7,255 bases of DNA, from the NCBI GenBank assembly GCA_949948825.1, contig CATLIJ010000125.1, forward strand, positions 1 through 7,255, given 5' to 3'. The number at the start of each line of letters is the position of its first letter. Position 1 is the first letter of the stretch. Below the pieces are notes generated by a model that saw only the letters and a list, made by a program, of their open reading frames with translations, had not been told where the DNA came from and made no database searches. The translations under genes and the position numbers were made by a program. Positions 6,092-7,255 of this stretch are shown one piece after another. Source of the DNA: an uncultured Clostridiaceae bacterium (GTDB taxonomy: Bacteria; Bacillota; Clostridia; Lachnospirales; Lachnospiraceae).

Positions 6092-6134
6092 AATATATGC
6101 GCTGTTCAAGGAAAACATACCAGCTGCATATATT
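6092..6134. promoter_or_regulatory. Operator-like inverted repeat in divergent promoter region
   Basis: AATATATGCGCTG (6092-6104) and CAGCTGCATATATT (6121-6134) are complementary over 13 positions with one inserted base in the right arm, separated by 16 nt. Each arm holds a TATATT-like -10 candidate facing outward (minus strand at 6092-6097, plus strand at 6129-6134). A weak TTCAAG (6105-6110) sits 18 nt before the plus-strand -10. The position between divergent small genes fits a shared control site, though a transcript hairpin is equally possible. Confidence 0.4.
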
Positions 6135-6139
6135 ACATT

Positions 6140-6164
6140 AAAAGCTTTCCAAACAAAAGCTTTT
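6140..6164. repeat. Twin AAAAGCTTT palindromes
   Basis: AAAAGCTTT occurs at 6140-6148 and AAAAGCTTTT at 6155-6164, 15 nt apart. Each is nearly self-palindromic and together they can pair as a 9-bp hairpin with a short loop. They sit in the leader of the 53-aa gene, about 20 nt before its ribosome site. This may be a weak leader hairpin or a binding site; at this AT content it may also be chance. Confidence 0.35.
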
Positions 6165-6200
6165 CTGCCAAAGGTTTATTATGCAGGAGGTCAGGAAAAA

Positions 6201-6362
6201 ATGGCTACAAAGCTGATTATAGATGGAAATTCCGTATATGAAATTGATGAGGACTATGAGGAATATCAGAGACAGAGAAGCAGTGTGAAGGGTCAGAGAC
6301 GGCGCACAAAATGCAGCGGCATTCCAGTCACTTCCAATTCCTATCCGGAAGAAGAGGTTTGA
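6201..6362 (+). CDS. Small hypothetical protein (53 aa)
   Basis: The ATG at 6201 follows AGGAGG (6185-6190) with a 10-nt gap; the frame is open further upstream, but that stretch has no ribosome site and overlaps the divergent gene. The product is two-part. The first is an ordered-looking N-terminus MATKLIIDGNSVYEIDEDYE with alternating hydrophobics and then an acidic patch (to residue 22). The second is a basic, flexible tail (QRQRSSVKGQRRRTKC, 23-38) ending in SYPEEEV. No signal peptide, membrane segment or metal site is seen (one Cys). Short proteins beginning with a similar LIIDGNSVYEID stretch are, as I recall, frequent in Lachnospiraceae, but no function is known to me. It is divergent from the Met-rich 112-aa gene and convergent with the Cys-rich gene. 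Confidence 0.75.
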   Translation: MATKLIIDGNSVYEIDEDYEEYQRQRSSVKGQRRRTKCSGIPVTSNSYPEEEV

Positions 6363-6384
6363 CAGACAGCAGATGTGTGCATAA

Positions 6385-6412
6385 AAAGTGTGCGTCAGGA
6401 CGCGCACACTTT
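6385..6412. terminator. Hairpin terminator between convergent small genes
   Basis: AAAGTGTGCG (6385-6394) pairs perfectly with CGCACACTTT (6403-6412) over an 8-nt loop, 23 nt after the stop of the 53-aa gene. Rightward the T-tract is short (TTTCC). Leftward the hairpin ends in TTTTTAT, so it also suits the minus-strand Cys-rich gene. Confidence 0.65.
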
Positions 6413-6429
6413 CCTATAGAACAAAGAAT

Positions 6430-6449
6430 GCCCCCTCCCAGGAGGGGGC
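6430..6449 (-). terminator. GC-rich hairpin after the Cys-rich gene
   Basis: GCCCCCTCC (6430-6438) and GGAGGGGGC (6441-6449) are perfectly complementary around a 2-nt (in practice 4-nt) loop. It begins 8 nt past the minus-strand stop codon and on that strand is followed by ATTCTTTGTTC. It probably acts with the second hairpin at 6385-6412 as a tandem terminator. Confidence 0.65.
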
Positions 6450-6457
6450 GCCGGCTT

Positions 6458-6700
6458 TTAGCAGAAGAAACCGCCGTTGCCGCAGCAGCAGAGAAGAAGA
6501 ATGATCCAGATCCAGTCGCATCCGCAGCCGTTTCCGAAACCAAAGCTGAAGCAGTTGTTATGTTCACATCCACATCCATTGTTGCCGCCGCCGCAGCAGC
6601 ACAGGATCAGGATCAGCCAGATGATATTGCACCCGCTTCCTCCCGCATTACAATTGCAGTTGCAGTCACATCCGCAGTTTGTTGCTGCCAAATCGCTCAT
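6458..6700 (-). CDS. Cysteine-rich small protein (chorion-class/HCB-like), 80 aa
   Basis: The ATG at 6700-6698 has GGAGG 7 nt upstream. The 80-residue product contains 18 cysteines (9, 11, 13, 15, 17, 24, 34-36, 43, 45, 50, 59, 61, 71-73, 80) and is rich in Gly and Asn. Layout: an N-terminal MSDLAATNCGCDCNCNCN; then a first block GCNIIWLILILCCCGGGNNG (23-42); a spacer with CGCEHNNCFSFGFG; then a second block CDWIWIILLLCCCGNGG (61-77) and a terminal FFC. The two blocks share the plan C-x-x-I-hydrophobic-CCC-G-x-G, an internal duplication. Clostridial proteins of this composition are commonly labelled 'chorion class high-cysteine HCB' by similarity of composition to insect eggshell proteins; their role is unproven. 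A surface or spore-layer structural role through disulphide or thioether crosslinks is inference. The hydrophobic blocks might be mistaken for membrane spans. The gene is monocistronic, bounded by hairpins downstream. Confidence 0.85.
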   Translation of the reverse strand: MSDLAATNCGCDCNCNCNAGGSGCNIIWLILILCCCGGGNNGCGCEHNNCFSFGFGNGCGCDWIWIILLLCCCGNGGFFC

Positions 6701-6728
6701 ACCAGTTCCTCCAATAATTATTTACACT

Positions 6729-6757
6729 TAATCATATGTGATCCTGCATGTCACAGT
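6729..6757 (-). promoter_or_regulatory. Possible sporulation-type (SigK-like) promoter for the Cys-rich gene
   Basis: On the minus strand CATATGATT (within 6738-6729) resembles the SigK -10 CATAnnnTA at all but one base, and an AC dinucleotide (6757-6756) lies 17 nt upstream, as expected for its -35. The start would fall near 6722, giving a leader of about 22 nt that just contains the ribosome site. No good sigma-A promoter is closer. The motif is short, so chance is possible. Confidence 0.3.
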
Positions 6758-6861
6758 TTCCGGTTTTTTTCAAACTTTTTAAAATTCTTTTCCGGGACAG
6801 GGAAAATTGTGATTATGCGCAAAAAAAACATGGATTATTTAAAAAAATTTTAATTCCTTTT

Positions 6862-6890
6862 TTGTCAAAGTATGCTATACTCTTTATAGC
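6862..6890 (+). promoter_or_regulatory. Promoter for the right-edge gene
   Basis: Two overlapping readings are possible: TTGTCA (6862-6867), 17 nt, TATAGC (6885-6890); or an extended -10 TGCTATACT (6873-6881) without a clear -35. Both place the start between about 6888 and 6897, some 45-53 nt before the ATG at 6941. The stretch 6760-6860 upstream is very A/T-rich, with A and T runs that could act as an UP-like element. Confidence 0.5.
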
Positions 6891-6940
6891 GAATATGCAA
6901 TCCGTACAGGATTTAACAATAGAAAAACAGGTGGGAATCT

Positions 6941-7255
6941 ATGAGCAGGTATGATGATGGCCAGAACTATGACACAGGGCGTTCCAGAGGGAGGAGCAGT
7001 TCCAGAGGAACAGGGGCAGGAAGAGGCAGCAGGCAGACAGGGAGCGGTTCTTATTCACATGGAACTTCTTCCAGAGCTTCGGGAAGAGGAACTTCCTCCC
7101 GAAGCCCTTCTTCCCGAAGCTCTGCCGCGAGAGGAGGCTCGGGAAGGAGCGGAAGCTCCGGACGGCCCCGGAGCAGCGGATATCACAGCACCAATGGACA
7201 TAGTCCGGATCATGGAAGAAGGCACCGAAAGCCCAGGACCGATTACCGGAAGCTG
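6941..7255 (+). CDS. Ser/Arg/Gly-rich protein, N-terminal part (runs off right edge)
   Basis: The ATG at 6941 is preceded by AGGTGG (6929-6934), 6 nt away, and a promoter. The 105 visible residues are low-complexity and very basic: MSRYDDGQNYDTGRSRGRSS, then SR/RG/GS-rich sequence to about residue 85, then HGRRHRKPRTDYRKL at the edge. No acidic patch occurs after residue 11, and there is no signal peptide. This is probably a disordered, positively charged cytoplasmic tail. In Gram-positive bacteria such tails often precede a membrane helix and an extracellular domain, and the Arg/Lys cluster at 93-104 would fit the inner side of such a helix, but the rest lies outside the window. Other options are a nucleic-acid-binding tail. 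Function unknown. Confidence 0.75.
   Translation, partial: MSRYDDGQNYDTGRSRGRSSSRGTGAGRGSRQTGSGSYSHGTSSRASGRGTSSRSPSSRSSAARGGSGRSGSSGRPRSSGYHSTNGHSPDHGRRHRKPRTDYRKL
7072..7124 (+). repeat. 15-bp perfect inverted repeat inside the Ser/Arg/Gly-rich gene
   Basis: CAGAGCTTCGGGAAG (7072-7086) and CTTCCCGAAGCTCTG (7110-7124) are exact reverse complements with a 23-nt spacer. The spacer holds a further CCCGAAGC (7098-7105) that competes for the left arm. In frame this encodes only Ser, Arg, Gly and Ala, so part of the symmetry could come from codon repetition, but the exact 15-base match makes a strong mRNA hairpin possible. Confidence 0.6.

Noticed and set aside
6140..6164. AAAAGCTTT twin repeat considered as a CRISPR-like or iteron array
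   Set aside because: There are only two short copies with one spacer and no associated genes. It is kept only as a low-confidence repeat.
6311..6853. 180-codon plus-strand frame opposite the Cys-rich gene
   Set aside because: The Ala/Val-rich translation is the antisense of GCN/TGC-rich codons. It has no ribosome site, crosses two terminator hairpins and overlaps the better-supported 80-aa gene.

Overview
The window looks like a chromosomal segment from a Gram-positive, anaerobic Firmicute, most likely a Lachnospiraceae-type Clostridia member. The reasons are mid-range base composition, strong AGGAGG-type ribosome binding sites before almost every gene, short intergenic gaps, Gram-positive style promoters, a cysteine-rich '(C)CC-G-N-G' small protein of a kind I recall from clostridial genomes, and small Met-rich hypotheticals. 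No phage, transposase, CRISPR array, tRNA or rRNA is visible. The species call is inference.

Left part (1-2816). An ankyrin-repeat gene runs leftward off the window edge (1-582, minus). It is divergent from a second ankyrin-repeat gene (974-1954, plus), which is followed 31 nt later by a TatD-type metal-dependent DNase gene (1986-2783) and a rho-independent terminator. The 391-base divergent gap (583-973) holds an extended -10 promoter for the leftward gene, a good sigma-A promoter for the rightward one, and a 149-bp structured inverted-repeat element (713-861) whose left arm overlaps the predicted transcription start. Either the ank-tatD operon has a long structured leader RNA, or a palindromic repeat has landed in the promoter-proximal leader.

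Middle part (2883-5415). A MATE-family multidrug/cation antiporter is followed by a secreted YkuD-type L,D-transpeptidase homologue with a signal peptide, a long low-complexity linker and a variant active-site motif. The transpeptidase ends at a hairpin terminator shared with the convergent minus-strand genes. That hairpin lies inside the last codons of the opposing gene.

Right part (5388-7255). Two small soluble hypothetical genes form a minus-strand operon (112 aa, then 95 aa). They are divergent from a 53-aa small protein gene across a promoter region containing an operator-like inverted repeat. Next come two hairpins, a convergent 80-aa cysteine-rich protein with an internal duplication (18 Cys) and a possible sporulation-type promoter, and finally the start of a Ser/Arg/Gly-rich, probably disordered protein that runs off the right edge.

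No single new multi-gene system can be demonstrated. The most worthwhile unexplained items are the structured element at 713-861 with its promoter, the conserved-looking Met-rich pair with its divergent small-protein neighbour, and the duplicated cysteine-rich protein.
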